A DNA stretch of 64,000 nucleotides from JAXMEQ01 sp046348225 (GTDB taxonomy: Bacteria > Pseudomonadota > Gammaproteobacteria > Burkholderiales > Burkholderiaceae_C). A model generated the notes under the pieces. It saw only the letters and a program-made list of their open reading frames with translations. It made no database searches and was not told where the DNA came from. Positions 24,705 through 34,746 of this stretch are shown one piece after another. Both the position numbers and the translations under genes were made by a program. Each line of letters begins with the position of its first letter. The first letter of the stretch is position 1. The stretch is from contig JAXMEQ010000009.1 of NCBI GenBank assembly GCA_046348225.1, forward strand, positions 1-64,000, given 5' to 3'.

Positions 24705-25127
24705 ATGGCGATCCAGTGGAAAACCGGCGCGCAGGACGACGCGCTGATCGCCGAGATCAACACCACGCCGCTGGTGGACGTGATGCTGGTGCTGCTGATC
24801 ATCTTCCTCATCACCATTCCGGTGGTCAGCAGCTCGGTGGCCGTGAGCCTGCCGCGCGAGGCCGTGCAGGCGCGTCAGACACAGGCCGAGACGGTGCTGA
24901 TTTCGGTAGACGCCCAGGGCGCGGTGTACTGGTTTGACACCCGCCTGCCCGATACCCAGGCCCTGCTGGCGCTGCTGGGCAAGGTGGCCGTGATGGAGCC
25001 GCAGCCCGAGGTGCACATCCGCGGCGATGTGCGTAGCGACTACGCGCCCATCGGCCAGGTGGTCTATGCCTGCCAGCAGATGGGCATCGCCCGCATCGGC
25101 TTCGTGACCGAACCGCCGGGGAACTAG
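24705..25127 (+). CDS. exbD: ExbD-family biopolymer transport protein, first of two tandem copies
   Basis: A 140-residue protein: a short cytosolic N-terminus (IAEINTTPLVDVMLVLLIIFLIT), one membrane helix with the essential Asp of PLVDVMLVLL, and a periplasmic domain. ExbD dimers sit in the pore of the ExbB pentamer and this Asp is the proton-carrying residue. Five bases separate it from exbB and one base from the second exbD, so all three are one transcription unit. Similarity to the downstream copy is concentrated in the N-terminal INTTPLVDVMLVLL segment; the periplasmic parts differ strongly, suggesting different partners. Confidence 0.92.
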   Translation: MAIQWKTGAQDDALIAEINTTPLVDVMLVLLIIFLITIPVVSSSVAVSLPREAVQARQTQAETVLISVDAQGAVYWFDTRLPDTQALLALLGKVAVMEPQPEVHIRGDVRSDYAPIGQVVYACQQMGIARIGFVTEPPGN

Positions 25128-25128
25128 C

Positions 25129-25557
25129 ATGGGCATTCACCTGCGAAGCAGCGACGACAGCGACCCCGAGGTCATGGTCGACATCAACACCACGCCGCTG
25201 GTGGACGTGATGCTGGTGCTGCTGGTGATGCTGATCATCACCATCCCGATCCAGCTGCATTCCGTCAATATTGAGATGCCCGGCGGCCCGCCGCCGCTGC
25301 GGCAGGCGCCCCCCGAGATCGTCAAGCTCGATGTCACCCGCAGCGGCCAGGTGCTCTGGAACGGCCAGCCGCTGGCCGACCCCGCCGCGCTGGAGGCGCG
25401 CCTGCAGGCCGCGGCCGGCCAGGCCGAGCAGCCCGAGATCCACCTGCGGCCCGACCGCGCTGCGCGCTACGACGCCGTGGCCGCCGTGCTGGCCGCGTCG
25501 CAGCGCTACGGGCTGCAGAAGATCGGCATTGTGGGCTCGGAGCAGTTCGCGCCATGA
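25129..25557 (+). CDS. exbD: ExbD-family biopolymer transport protein, second tandem copy
   Basis: A 142-residue ExbD protein with the same INTTPLVDVMLVLLVMLIIT helix and pore Asp as its neighbour. The periplasmic domain is distinct (SVNIEMPGGPPPLRQAP..., RPDRAARYDAVAAVLAASQ). Tandem exbD pairs behind one exbB occur in some Xanthomonas and other proteobacterial loci, where one copy serves iron uptake and the other a specialised function. The gene ends in a 151-bp gap before pntAA. I see no hairpin with T-run after it. Confidence 0.92.
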   Translation: MGIHLRSSDDSDPEVMVDINTTPLVDVMLVLLVMLIITIPIQLHSVNIEMPGGPPPLRQAPPEIVKLDVTRSGQVLWNGQPLADPAALEARLQAAAGQAEQPEIHLRPDRAARYDAVAAVLAASQRYGLQKIGIVGSEQFAP

Positions 25558-25708
25558 CGGGTTCCGCGCCGGTGCGAAGTGCCCGGCATGGGGGGCGGGC
25601 GGAACTAGACTGGTACCTCTGCAAATCATCGGTCGCGCGCCCGGGCTCTGGTCAGAAACTCATGTAAGCTAACGTTCAGCATTCAATTCAACAGTCGAGG
25701 AGACGCTC

Positions 25709-26823
<1,115 letters not shown>

Positions 26824-26824
<1 letters not shown>

Positions 26825-27135
26825 TGGATATCGTTTCCCCCACCATCCTCAACCTCATCATCTTCGTGCTGGCCATCTATGTGGGCTACCACGTGGTGTG
26901 GACCGTCACGCCGGCGCTGCACACGCCGCTGATGGCGGTGACCAACGCGATCTCGGCCATCGTCATCGTTGGCGCCATGCTGGCGGCCGCGCTCACGGAA
27001 ACCGACCTGGGCAAAACCATGGGCGTGCTGGCGGTGGCGCTGGCGGCGGTCAACGTGTTCGGCGGCTTCCTGGTCACGCGGCGCATGCTCGAGATGTTCA
27101 AGAAGAAAGAGAAGAAGCAGGAGGCCGCCAAATGA
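26824..27135 (+). CDS. pntAB: NAD(P) transhydrogenase subunit alpha part 2 (membrane)
   Basis: A 103-residue membrane protein with three helices (LNLIIFVLAIYVGYHVVW, AISAIVIVGAMLAAAL, GVLAVALAAVNVFGGFLVTRRML) and a lysine-rich cytosolic tail. It forms half of the transhydrogenase domain II proton channel with PntB. Start and stop codons overlap its neighbours on both sides (TAATG and ATGA), so the three genes are one tightly coupled unit. Confidence 0.95.
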
Positions 27136-28553
27136 GCATGAACCTCGTCACGCTGCTGTACCTGGTGGCGTCCATCTGCTTCATCCAGGCGCTCAAGGGC
27201 CTGAGCCACCCGACCACGTCGATCCGCGGCAACCTGTTCGGCATGGTCGGCATGGCGATTGCCACGGTGACCACCGCCTTGCTGATCGTCAAGCTGGCCG
27301 GCTCGCCCAACGGGCTGGGCTATGTGCTCGCGGGCCTGCTGGTGGGTGGCTCGGCTGGCGCCATCATGGCCAAACGGGTCGAGATGACCAAGATGCCCGA
27401 GCTGGTGGCGTTCATGCACAGCATGATCGGCCTGGCGGCGGTGTTCATCGCCGTGGCGGCGGCGGTGGAGCCCTGGGCCTTCGGCATCACGGCCAAGGCC
27501 GGCGCCATTCCCTATGGCAACCGGCTGGAGCTGGCATTGGGGGCGGCCATCGGCGCCATCACCTTCAGCGGCTCGGTCATTGCCTTTGGCAAGCTCAGTG
27601 GCAAGTACAAGTTCCGTCTGTTCCAGGGCGCGCCGGTGCAGTTCAAGGGCCAGCACCTGCTGAACCTGGTGCTGGGCCTGGCCACGCTGTTCTTCATCGT
27701 GGGCTACACCATCAGCGAGGCCCGCATTGACTTCTGGCTGCTGCTGGCGCTGGCCTTTGTGCTGGGCGTGCTGATCATCATCCCCATCGGCGGGGCCGAC
27801 ATGCCGGTGGTGGTGTCGATGCTCAACAGCTACTCGGGCTGGGCGGCGGCGGGCATCGGCTTCAGCCTGAACAACAGCATGCTGATCATCGCCGGCTCGC
27901 TGGTGGGCAGTTCGGGCGCGATCCTGAGCTACATCATGTGCAAGGCCATGAACCGTTCGTTCTTCAACGTGATCCTGGGCGGGTTCGGTGGCGAGGCCTC
28001 CACGGCTGCCGCTGGCGGCGCTGTCCAGCGTACCGTCAAGAGCGGCAGCGCGGACGACGCCGCCTTTGTGCTGAGCAATGCCGAGACGGTGGTGATCGTG
28101 CCGGGCTACGGGCTGGCCGTGGCGCGGGCGCAGCATGCCGTCAAGGAGCTGGCCGCCAAGCTCACCGAGAAAGGCATCACCGTCAAGTACGCCATCCATC
28201 CGGTGGCCGGTCGCATGCCCGGCCACATGAACGTGTTGCTGGCCGAGGCTGAAGTGCCGTACGACCAGGTGTTCGAAATGGAAGACATCAATGGCGAGTT
28301 CGGCCAGGCCGACGTGGCCATCATCCTGGGCGCCAACGACGTGGTGAACCCGGCCGCACTCACCAAGGGCAGCCCAATCTACGGCATGCCCATCCTGGAG
28401 GCCTACAAGGCCAAGACCGTGATCGTGAACAAGCGCTCCATGGCCGCGGGCTACGCCGGGCTGGACAACGAGCTGTTCTACATGGACAAGACCATGATGG
28501 TCTTCGGCGACGCCAAGAAGGTCGTCGAAGACATGGGCAAGGCCATCGAGTAA
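27132..28553 (+). CDS. pntB: NAD(P) transhydrogenase subunit beta
   Basis: A 473-residue protein with an N-terminal membrane half (about nine spans, residues 1-~260) and a C-terminal NADP(H)-binding domain III, recognisable from VIVPGYGLAVARAQH, the KYAIHPVAGRMPGHMNVLLAEA segment (broken by short linkers) and ILGANDVVNPAA. It releases NADPH on the cytosolic side while protons enter. The ATG at 27132 overlaps the pntAB stop. A 39-bp gap leads to fadD; whether fadD is co-transcribed is unclear. Confidence 0.96.
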   Translation: MSMNLVTLLYLVASICFIQALKGLSHPTTSIRGNLFGMVGMAIATVTTALLIVKLAGSPNGLGYVLAGLLVGGSAGAIMAKRVEMTKMPELVAFMHSMIGLAAVFIAVAAAVEPWAFGITAKAGAIPYGNRLELALGAAIGAITFSGSVIAFGKLSGKYKFRLFQGAPVQFKGQHLLNLVLGLATLFFIVGYTISEARIDFWLLLALAFVLGVLIIIPIGGADMPVVVSMLNSYSGWAAAGIGFSLNNSMLIIAGSLVGSSGAILSYIMCKAMNRSFFNVILGGFGGEASTAAAGGAVQRTVKSGSADDAAFVLSNAETVVIVPGYGLAVARAQHAVKELAAKLTEKGITVKYAIHPVAGRMPGHMNVLLAEAEVPYDQVFEMEDINGEFGQADVAIILGANDVVNPAALTKGSPIYGMPILEAYKAKTVIVNKRSMAAGYAGLDNELFYMDKTMMVFGDAKKVVEDMGKAIE

Positions 28554-28592
28554 GCGTGAACCGGGTCGACCCGGGATCGACTGGAGACAACC

Positions 28593-30269
28593 ATGAGTGA
28601 CCGCCCCTGGCTCAGCGCGTACCCGCCTGGCGTGCCCGCTGACATCGACACTTCAGCCTACAGCTCGCTGGTGGGGCTGCTGGAAGAAAGCTTCCAGAAA
28701 TACGGCAGCCGTGTGGCCTACAGCTTCATGGGCAAGGACGTGACCTACGGCCAGACCGATTCCCTCAGTCGCGCATTGGCGGCCTACTTTCAGGGCCTGG
28801 GGCTGGCGAAGGGCGACCGCGTGGCCATCATGATGCCCAATGTGCCGCAGTACCCGGTGGCCGTGGCGGCCATCCTGCGCGCCGGCCTGGTGGTGGTGAA
28901 CGTCAACCCCCTGTACACCCCGCGCGAACTGGAGCACCAGCTCAAGGACTCGGGCGCCAAGGCGATCGTCATCATCGAGAACTTTGCCAGCACGCTGGAG
29001 CAGTGCATTGCCAGCACGCCGGTCAAGCATGTGGTGCTGACCGCCATGGGGGATCAGCTCGGCCTGCTCAAAGGCGCGCTGGTCAACTACGTCGTGCGCA
29101 ACGTCAAGAAAATGGTGCCGGCCTTCAACCTTCCAGGCGCGGTGCGATTCAACGAGGCCATTGCCCGCGGCACGCGGGGCACGCTCAAGCGGCCCGACAT
29201 CAAGGCCGACGACGTGGCCGTGCTCCAGTACACCGGCGGCACCACCGGCGTGAGCAAGGGCGCGGTGCTGCTGCACCGCAACGTCATTGCCAATGTGCTG
29301 CAGTCCGAGGCCTGGAACGAACCGGTCATGAAAAAGGTGCCCGCGGGCGAGCAGCCCACCGGCGTCTGCGCGCTGCCGCTGTACCACATCTTTGCGTTCA
29401 CGGTCGGCATGATGCTGTCCATGCGCACGGGCGGCAAGCTGGTGCTGATCCCGAACCCGCGGGACCTGCCGGCGGTGCTCAAGGAACTGTCTAACCACAC
29501 CATCCACAGCTTTCCGGCGGTCAACACGCTGTTCAACGGCCTGGCCAACCACCCGGACTTCCACACCGTCAACTGGAAGAACCTCAAGATTTCGGTCGGC
29601 GGTGGCATGGCGGTGCAGGGCGCGGTGGCCAAGCTCTGGCTCGACAAGACCGGCTGCCCGATCTGCGAAGGCTATGGCCTGAGCGAGACCAGCCCGTCGG
29701 TCAGCTGCAACCCGACCACCAGCACCGAATACACCGGCTCCATTGGTGTGCCGTTGCCCGGCACCTGGATGAAGCTGATCGACGACGACGGCCACGAGGT
29801 TCCGCCGGGCCAGCCGGGTGAAATCGCCATCAAGGGCCCGCAGGTCATGGCGGGCTATTGGCAGCGCCCCGACGAGACCGCCAAGGTCATGACGGCCGAC
29901 GGCTTCTTCAAGTCGGGCGACATCGGCGTGATGGATGAACACGGCTTCTTCAGGATCGTGGACCGCAAGAAAGACATGATTCTGGTCAGTGGCTTCAACG
30001 TCTACCCCAACGAAGTCGAAGACGTGGTGGCCAAGCTGGACGGCGTGCTGGAGTGCGCTGCCGTGGGTGTGGCCGACGACAAGTCGGGCGAGGCCGTCAA
30101 GCTGGTGATCGTCAAGAAGAACCCCGAACTGACCGAGGCCGCCGTGCGCGACTGGTGCAAGGCCAACCTGACAGGCTACAAACAGCCCAAGATCGTGGAG
30201 TTCCGCACCGAGCTGCCCAAGACCCCCGTGGGCAAGATCCTGCGCCGCGAGCTGCGCGACAAGAAATAG
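28593..30269 (+). CDS. fadD: Long-chain fatty acid--CoA ligase
   Basis: A 558-residue adenylate-forming enzyme. The P-loop is YTGGTTGVSKGAVL (near residue 213); other ANL motifs are YGLSETSPS, the KSGDIGVMDE motif with the AMP-ribose Asp, the hinge DRKKDMI, and the catalytic Lys in PVGKILRREL. FadD activates free fatty acids to acyl-CoA with ATP at the inner membrane, feeding beta-oxidation. TGGAGA precedes the ATG. It follows the transhydrogenase operon, so the two could supply NADPH balance and acyl-CoA together, though a shared role is not demonstrated. Confidence 0.93.
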   Translation: MSDRPWLSAYPPGVPADIDTSAYSSLVGLLEESFQKYGSRVAYSFMGKDVTYGQTDSLSRALAAYFQGLGLAKGDRVAIMMPNVPQYPVAVAAILRAGLVVVNVNPLYTPRELEHQLKDSGAKAIVIIENFASTLEQCIASTPVKHVVLTAMGDQLGLLKGALVNYVVRNVKKMVPAFNLPGAVRFNEAIARGTRGTLKRPDIKADDVAVLQYTGGTTGVSKGAVLLHRNVIANVLQSEAWNEPVMKKVPAGEQPTGVCALPLYHIFAFTVGMMLSMRTGGKLVLIPNPRDLPAVLKELSNHTIHSFPAVNTLFNGLANHPDFHTVNWKNLKISVGGGMAVQGAVAKLWLDKTGCPICEGYGLSETSPSVSCNPTTSTEYTGSIGVPLPGTWMKLIDDDGHEVPPGQPGEIAIKGPQVMAGYWQRPDETAKVMTADGFFKSGDIGVMDEHGFFRIVDRKKDMILVSGFNVYPNEVEDVVAKLDGVLECAAVGVADDKSGEAVKLVIVKKNPELTEAAVRDWCKANLTGYKQPKIVEFRTELPKTPVGKILRRELRDKK

Positions 30270-30301
30270 GACGCCCCCCGAAACAGCCCTTCGGGCCGCC
30301 T

Positions 30302-30354
30302 CCCCCCACTGGGGGGCGACACCAGCGGCCCGGCAAAGCCGGTTCCGCGGTGTC
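30302..30354. repeat. Compound GC-rich inverted repeat after fadD, possible transcript end
   Basis: Two adjacent hairpins. CCCCCC-ACT-GGGGGG (30302-30316) is followed by a long interrupted stem (30318-30354): GACACC and GCGG pair with CCGC and GGTGTC around an inner CCGGC-AAA-GCCGG. There is no T-run. The block resembles intergenic repeats I associate with Comamonadaceae genomes; only this copy is in the window. Confidence 0.6.
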
Positions 30355-30383
30355 ACTGGTATGAAATTCCGGGCAGATCACAA

Positions 30384-31082
30384 ATGACCACAGCCATCGT
30401 CAGCGCCATGCACGAGGAGCTGGCCGCCGTGCTGGCGCTGATGCCGGACGAGCACAAGCAGGAGGTGGCGGGCCGGGAATTCTGGCTGGGCCACCTGTAC
30501 GGGCAGGACGTGGTGGTGGTGCTGTCACGCATCGGCAAGGTGGCCGCGGCCACCACGGCGACCGCACTGATTGAGCGCTTTGGCGTTCAGCGCATTGTGT
30601 TCACCGGCGTCGCCGGCGGGCTGGGGCCGGGGGTGCAGGTGGGGCATGTGGTGGTGGCCGACAGCTTTTTGCAGCACGACATGGACGCCTCACCGATTTT
30701 TCCGCGCCACGAGGTGCCGCTGTACGGCATCAGCCGCTTCCCGACCGACCCGGCGCTGACGCAGCTGCTGGCTGACGCTGCCCGCCAGGCGCTGCCCGGT
30801 GTGCCGCTGCACCGCGGGCTGGTGCTCAGCGGCGACCGGTTTGTCTCCACCACCGCCGAATGCCGTGCGCTGCAGGCCGCGCTGCCCGAGGCGCTGGCGG
30901 TGGAGATGGAGGGCGCGGCCATCGCCCAGGTCTGCCACGACTACGGCGTGCCGTTTGCGGCGGTGCGCACCGTGTCGGACCGCGCTGACGACGCCGCGCA
31001 TGGCGACTTCCTGCAGTTTGTGCAGGAAGTGGCGAGCCGCCACAGCGCCGCCATTGTCGGCGCCGCCTTGCGGTTGCTATAA
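30384..31082 (+). CDS. mtn: 5'-methylthioadenosine/S-adenosylhomocysteine nucleosidase
   Basis: A 232-residue purine-phosphorylase-fold enzyme that cleaves MTA and SAH to adenine and thioribose, recycling SAM by-products and feeding autoinducer-2 chemistry. Visible are the N-terminal IVSAMHEELAAVL, the FTGVAGGLGPGVQVGHVVV core, the VEMEGAAIAQVC ribose-binding Glu pair and the catalytic Asp in VSDRADDAAHGDF. Its last two Leu codons and TAA stop are formed by repeat copy R4 (TTG CTA TAA), so the native C-terminus may have been altered by that element. Confidence 0.93.
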   Translation: MTTAIVSAMHEELAAVLALMPDEHKQEVAGREFWLGHLYGQDVVVVLSRIGKVAAATTATALIERFGVQRIVFTGVAGGLGPGVQVGHVVVADSFLQHDMDASPIFPRHEVPLYGISRFPTDPALTQLLADAARQALPGVPLHRGLVLSGDRFVSTTAECRALQAALPEALAVEMEGAAIAQVCHDYGVPFAAVRTVSDRADDAAHGDFLQFVQEVASRHSAAIVGAALRLL

Positions 31083-31137
31083 AAATAGTAGCGTCTTACG
31101 CAGTATCCGCGCGGGCTGGAGGCCGATTCGGCTGCAA
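31074..31137 (+). repeat. Two-hairpin short repeat, copy R4, supplying the mtn stop codon
   Basis: GCTAT...GTAGC stem, then GTCTTACGCAGTATCC, GCGCGGGCTGGAGGCCGATTCGG. It shares a longer 3' part (GGAGGCCGATTCGGCTGCAAACCC, given here only as its ends) with R8, defining a subfamily. It overlaps the last codons of mtn. Confidence 0.85.
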
Positions 31138-31145
31138 ACCCGGGC

Positions 31146-32132
31146 CTACTTGAGCCACCCGCGCTTGCGGAAGTACCACATCGGAACGACCGCGCTGGCC
31201 ACCATCAGCGCCAGCGCGTAAGGGTAGCCCCACTGCTGCGCCAGCTCGGGCATGTGCTGGAAGTTCATGCCGTAGATGCTGGCGATCAAAGTGGGCGGCA
31301 GCAGCGCGACGCTGGCCACCGAGAAGATCTTGATGATCTTGTTCTGGTTGATGTTGATGAAACCGACGGTGGCATCCATCAGGAAGTTGATCTTGTCGAA
31401 CAGGAAGGCCGTATGGTTGTCCAGCGACTCGATGTCGCGCAGGATCTGCCGCGCTTCCTCGAACTGGCCCGCGTTGAGCATGCGGCTGCGCATCATGAAG
31501 CTCACCGCGCGGCGCGTGTCCATCACATTGCGGCGGATGCGGCCGTTCAGGTCTTCCTGGCGCGCGATGGCGCCCAGTACTTCGCCAGCGAGGGCGTCGG
31601 TCACGTCGCCCGCCAGCACCTGCTTGCTGACTTTTTCCAGCTCGTCGTAAATGCCTTCCAGCGTGTCGGCCGAATATTCGGCGTCGGCGTCGAACAGCTT
31701 GAGCAGCACTTCCTTGGCGTCCTCGATCAGACCGGGCGCGCGACGCGCGCGCAGGCGCAGCAGCCGGAACACCGGCACGTCTTCATCGTGGATGGAGAAC
31801 AGCACGCCCTTGCTCTTGAGCGCGTCGTTCATCAGGTTCAGGATGAAGGCCACGCGCACCGTGCGCGGCTCCTGGTCGTCGGCGATCAGGAAGTCGCTGC
31901 GGATGTGCAGCTCGCCGTTGTCTTCTTCGTAGAAGCGGGCCGACTCCTCGATGTCCTCGTCCATCGCGTCTTCGGGGATGGACAGGCCGTAGTACTGCTT
32001 GACCCAGCGCTTTTCCTCCAGCGTGGGGGACTCCAGGTCGACCCAGATCGGCTGGAACCTGGACAGCTCCTCGAGCGATTCGATCTCTTCCTGGAAGAGG
32101 CGGCCATTGGCCAGCGTGAAGATGTTGAGCAT
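31146..32132 (-). CDS. corA: Magnesium/cobalt transporter CorA
   Basis: A 328-residue pentameric Mg2+ channel subunit. The large cytosolic N-terminal funnel is rich in acidic residues (EDAMDEDIEES, YEEDNGE), followed by the long stalk helix and two membrane helices at the C-terminus. The selectivity motif Y-G288-M-N290-F lies at the end of the first, and the basic C-terminus is FRKRGWLK. CorA imports Mg2+ and can carry Co2+ and Ni2+. The gene sits 3' of the patatin-like gene on the same strand with its own 155-bp leader region. Confidence 0.95.
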   Translation of the reverse strand: MLNIFTLANGRLFQEEIESLEELSRFQPIWVDLESPTLEEKRWVKQYYGLSIPEDAMDEDIEESARFYEEDNGELHIRSDFLIADDQEPRTVRVAFILNLMNDALKSKGVLFSIHDEDVPVFRLLRLRARRAPGLIEDAKEVLLKLFDADAEYSADTLEGIYDELEKVSKQVLAGDVTDALAGEVLGAIARQEDLNGRIRRNVMDTRRAVSFMMRSRMLNAGQFEEARQILRDIESLDNHTAFLFDKINFLMDATVGFININQNKIIKIFSVASVALLPPTLIASIYGMNFQHMPELAQQWGYPYALALMVASAVVPMWYFRKRGWLK

Positions 32133-32287
32133 GGGGGCTCACTCCCGTTGTGTTGGTTGCATCTGGAAGGGGTGTGTGTCGCTCTCAACCCCCGTGCAAT
32201 CAAGGGAGCTGAAAGCTACCGACTGGGGTAGTTTTCCAAGGTGGTTCTCCGAACTGGCAAGGCCCTGATTATCGCACCGCGGCGTCC
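32133..32287 (-). promoter_or_regulatory. corA upstream region with possible leader hairpin
   Basis: On the minus strand GATAAT (32268-32273) could be the corA -10, which would give a leader of about 130 nt. Inside it, arms CTACC and GGTAG (32216-32231) form a hairpin. No match to a known Mg2+ riboswitch was recognised. No -35 match is evident. Confidence 0.35.
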
Positions 32288-33484
32288 TCAGGCGCCGGCC
32301 AGAAAGGCCAGCAGCTCGCTCTTGCGGGCAAAGGCGTCCTGCTCGCCCAGGGCCACCAGTGCCTGCACGAAGCCGGGCTCAAACAGCAGGTAGCTGGCCA
32401 GGGCGCCGCCGCCGCGCAGTGCGCCCAGCCCGCCCAGCGCATTGCGGATGGACGGCGGCAACTCGCCCACATGGGCCTGGGCCAGGGCGTCCAGTGACTG
32501 CGAGGGCTGGATGGCCAGCACCTCGACACTGCGGTAGGGCATGACGGCAGCGACCTCGCGCGGCAACTGGCGCAGCGTCTGCGTGACCCGCTGGGCCTGC
32601 TCCACATCGGCCTGCAGCGTGTCGTGGAACACGCTGGCCATGGCGTGGCCGGCGATGCCACTGAGCGTCGGGCTGCGCTCGGCGGCCTGGTGGCCCACCA
32701 GGCCCGAGCGCTGCGGCTGACCCACGCCCACCACCAGCACCTTGTGCGCGCCCAGGTGAATGGCGGGCGACAGCGGCGAGATCTGCCGCATCGAACCGTC
32801 GCCGAAGAATTCGCGCCGGCCGTCCACCCACAGCGGTGTGGCCGGAAACAGGAACGGGATGGCGCTGGAGGCCATCAGGTGTTCGATGGTCAGCGGCTGG
32901 AACTCGGCGCGTCGGCCGGGGCGGCTCCAGGGCTGGCCCCGGCCGTCGCGCGCGGTGTGGCAGAAGGTCCAGTGCACGCCGCTGCTGTAGCTGGATGCCG
33001 TGACGGCCACGGCCTCGATGGTGCGGTCGTGCAGTGCCTGCTCGATGCCGGGCAGCGAGATTGCATGGTGCAGGGTATCCACCAGCGGCATGTTGTTGAG
33101 GATGGCGCCATGCCCGCGCACGTTGCGCCACAGATTCAGGGCCGCCAGGAACTTGCTGGCGCGAACCCAGGGCGAGACCTCGAGGTCGTACACATCGGAT
33201 GAACGCAGCCGGGCCCAGAACCGGGCCAGTTCGTCAAATGCCCCCAGCCCGCCGCTGGCCGCGCCGGCAAGGTAAGCTATGTTGAGCGCACCGGCCGAGG
33301 TGCCCACCAGCACCTGAAACGGAAATGCGGGCGCCGTGTCGGGCTGCAGCCGCAGCATGGCTGCCAGGGCCTGCAGGACGCCTACCTGGTAGGCCGTGCG
33401 GGCGCCACCGCCCATCAGTACCAGCGACTTGAGCTGCCGGTCGGGCCGCGTCAGTCCCGCATGAACGATCGTTGCCAGGCTCAT
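32288..33484 (-). CDS. Patatin-like phospholipase
   Basis: A 398-residue protein with the patatin fold: oxyanion loop MGGGARTAYQVGVLQAL (24-40), nucleophile elbow G61-T-S63-A-G and the catalytic-dyad Asp in FFGDGSMRQ (near residue 228), where the third residue is Ser rather than the usual Gly or Ala. There is no signal peptide. Related bacterial proteins hydrolyse phospholipids or neutral lipids, act as toxins, or turn over stored lipid. The C-terminal ~130 residues are outside the core fold and unassigned. AGAGGA lies just before the ATG. It is divergent from an MFS gene, with 11 bp between start codons. Confidence 0.85.
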   Translation of the reverse strand: MSLATIVHAGLTRPDRQLKSLVLMGGGARTAYQVGVLQALAAMLRLQPDTAPAFPFQVLVGTSAGALNIAYLAGAASGGLGAFDELARFWARLRSSDVYDLEVSPWVRASKFLAALNLWRNVRGHGAILNNMPLVDTLHHAISLPGIEQALHDRTIEAVAVTASSYSSGVHWTFCHTARDGRGQPWSRPGRRAEFQPLTIEHLMASSAIPFLFPATPLWVDGRREFFGDGSMRQISPLSPAIHLGAHKVLVVGVGQPQRSGLVGHQAAERSPTLSGIAGHAMASVFHDTLQADVEQAQRVTQTLRQLPREVAAVMPYRSVEVLAIQPSQSLDALAQAHVGELPPSIRNALGGLGALRGGGALASYLLFEPGFVQALVALGEQDAFARKSELLAFLAGA

Positions 33485-33495
33485 ATAGTCCTCTC

Positions 33496-34746
33496 ATGAA
33501 TCAGCATAAAGCCTTGTCCCGCCGCCGTGAACTCTGGCTGTTGTTCACCTTGGCCGGCATCCAGTTCACCCATATTCTGGATTTCATGATCATGATGCCG
33601 CTGGGCCCGCAGTTCACGGCACTGTTCGGCATCACCGATGCCCAGTTCGGGTTGCTGGTGTCGGCCTACACGCTGGCCGCTGGCGCATCGGGGCTGGTGG
33701 CGTCCACCTACATCGACCGGTTTGGCCGCAAACGCCTGCTGCTGGCGCTTTACTCGCTGTTTGCCCTGGCCACACTGGCCTGCGGCCTGGCACCTGGCTA
33801 CGGGGCGCTGATGATCGCGCGCATCGCGGCGGGGGTGTTTGGCGGCGTGCTGTCTGCGTTGTGCCAGACGATTGTGGGCGACGTGATCCCGTTCGAGCGC
33901 CGGGGCCGGGCCATGGGAATCATCATGACCTCGTTCTCGGTGTCCACCGTGGCGGGTGTGCCGCTGGGGCTGTTCCTGGCCGCCCATCTGAGCTGGCATG
34001 CCCCGTTCTTTGCCATTGCGGGGTTGTCGGTGCTGCTGGCGGTCTTTGCGGCGCTGACCCTGCCGGTGCTGGACGGGCATTTGCGCCAGGCCGGGCGGGT
34101 CTCGGCCTTCAGCGGCATCCGCCAGGTGCTGGGCGACCCTAACCACCAGAAGGCGTTCGTGTTCTCCGGCCTGCTGATGTTTGCCGGCTTCACCGTGATC
34201 CCGTACATCACCATTTACATGCAGGCCAACGTCGGCCTGCGCAGCGACCAGATTCCGCTGATCTACCTGTGCGGCGGCGTGTTCACATTGTTCTCCGCGC
34301 GGCTGTTCGGCCGCATGACCGACCGGCGGGGCAAGGTCCGGACCTTCCGCTGGCTGGCGGCGGCGACCGTGGTGCCCATGACCCTGACCACCCTGATCGG
34401 GCACTGGCCGCTGCCCCTGGTGCTGACCGTCACGACGCTGTTCTTCATGTGCATGAGCGGGCGCATGATTCCGGGCATGGCCATCCTGACCTCGGCCGCC
34501 AACCCGCAGCTGCGCGGCACCTTCATGACGCTGAATTCGTCCGTCCAGTCCGCGGGCATGGGTGTGGCCGCCTTCGTCGGCGGCCAGATCATTGGCCGCA
34601 ATGCCCAGGGGCAGGTGCAGAACTACTGGATGGCGGCGGTGGTCGGTGCCCTGGCCACCGGGCTCGCGATCTGGCTGGCCGGCAAATTGACCCTGTACGG
34701 GGCCCCGGCGGCACGACCGGGGGCCGCCCCGGGCCCCGACCACTGA
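33496..34746 (+). CDS. MFS transporter (DHA1, AraJ/arabinose-efflux-like)
   Basis: A 416-residue, twelve-span MFS protein from the ATG at 33496; the in-frame extension upstream is in the divergent start region. Motif A is STYIDRFGRKRLLL in the first inter-helix loop, with a second copy FGRMTDRRGKVRTF in the second half. The opening HILDFMIMMPLGPQF is typical of sugar-efflux/AraJ-like permeases. Substrate unknown; a proton-driven exporter is likely. TATAGT (33484-33489) overlaps the patatin start codon and ends 6 nt before this ATG, so the two promoters must overlap the opposite gene. Confidence 0.82.
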   Translation: MNQHKALSRRRELWLLFTLAGIQFTHILDFMIMMPLGPQFTALFGITDAQFGLLVSAYTLAAGASGLVASTYIDRFGRKRLLLALYSLFALATLACGLAPGYGALMIARIAAGVFGGVLSALCQTIVGDVIPFERRGRAMGIIMTSFSVSTVAGVPLGLFLAAHLSWHAPFFAIAGLSVLLAVFAALTLPVLDGHLRQAGRVSAFSGIRQVLGDPNHQKAFVFSGLLMFAGFTVIPYITIYMQANVGLRSDQIPLIYLCGGVFTLFSARLFGRMTDRRGKVRTFRWLAAATVVPMTLTTLIGHWPLPLVLTVTTLFFMCMSGRMIPGMAILTSAANPQLRGTFMTLNSSVQSAGMGVAAFVGGQIIGRNAQGQVQNYWMAAVVGALATGLAIWLAGKLTLYGAPAARPGAAPGPDH

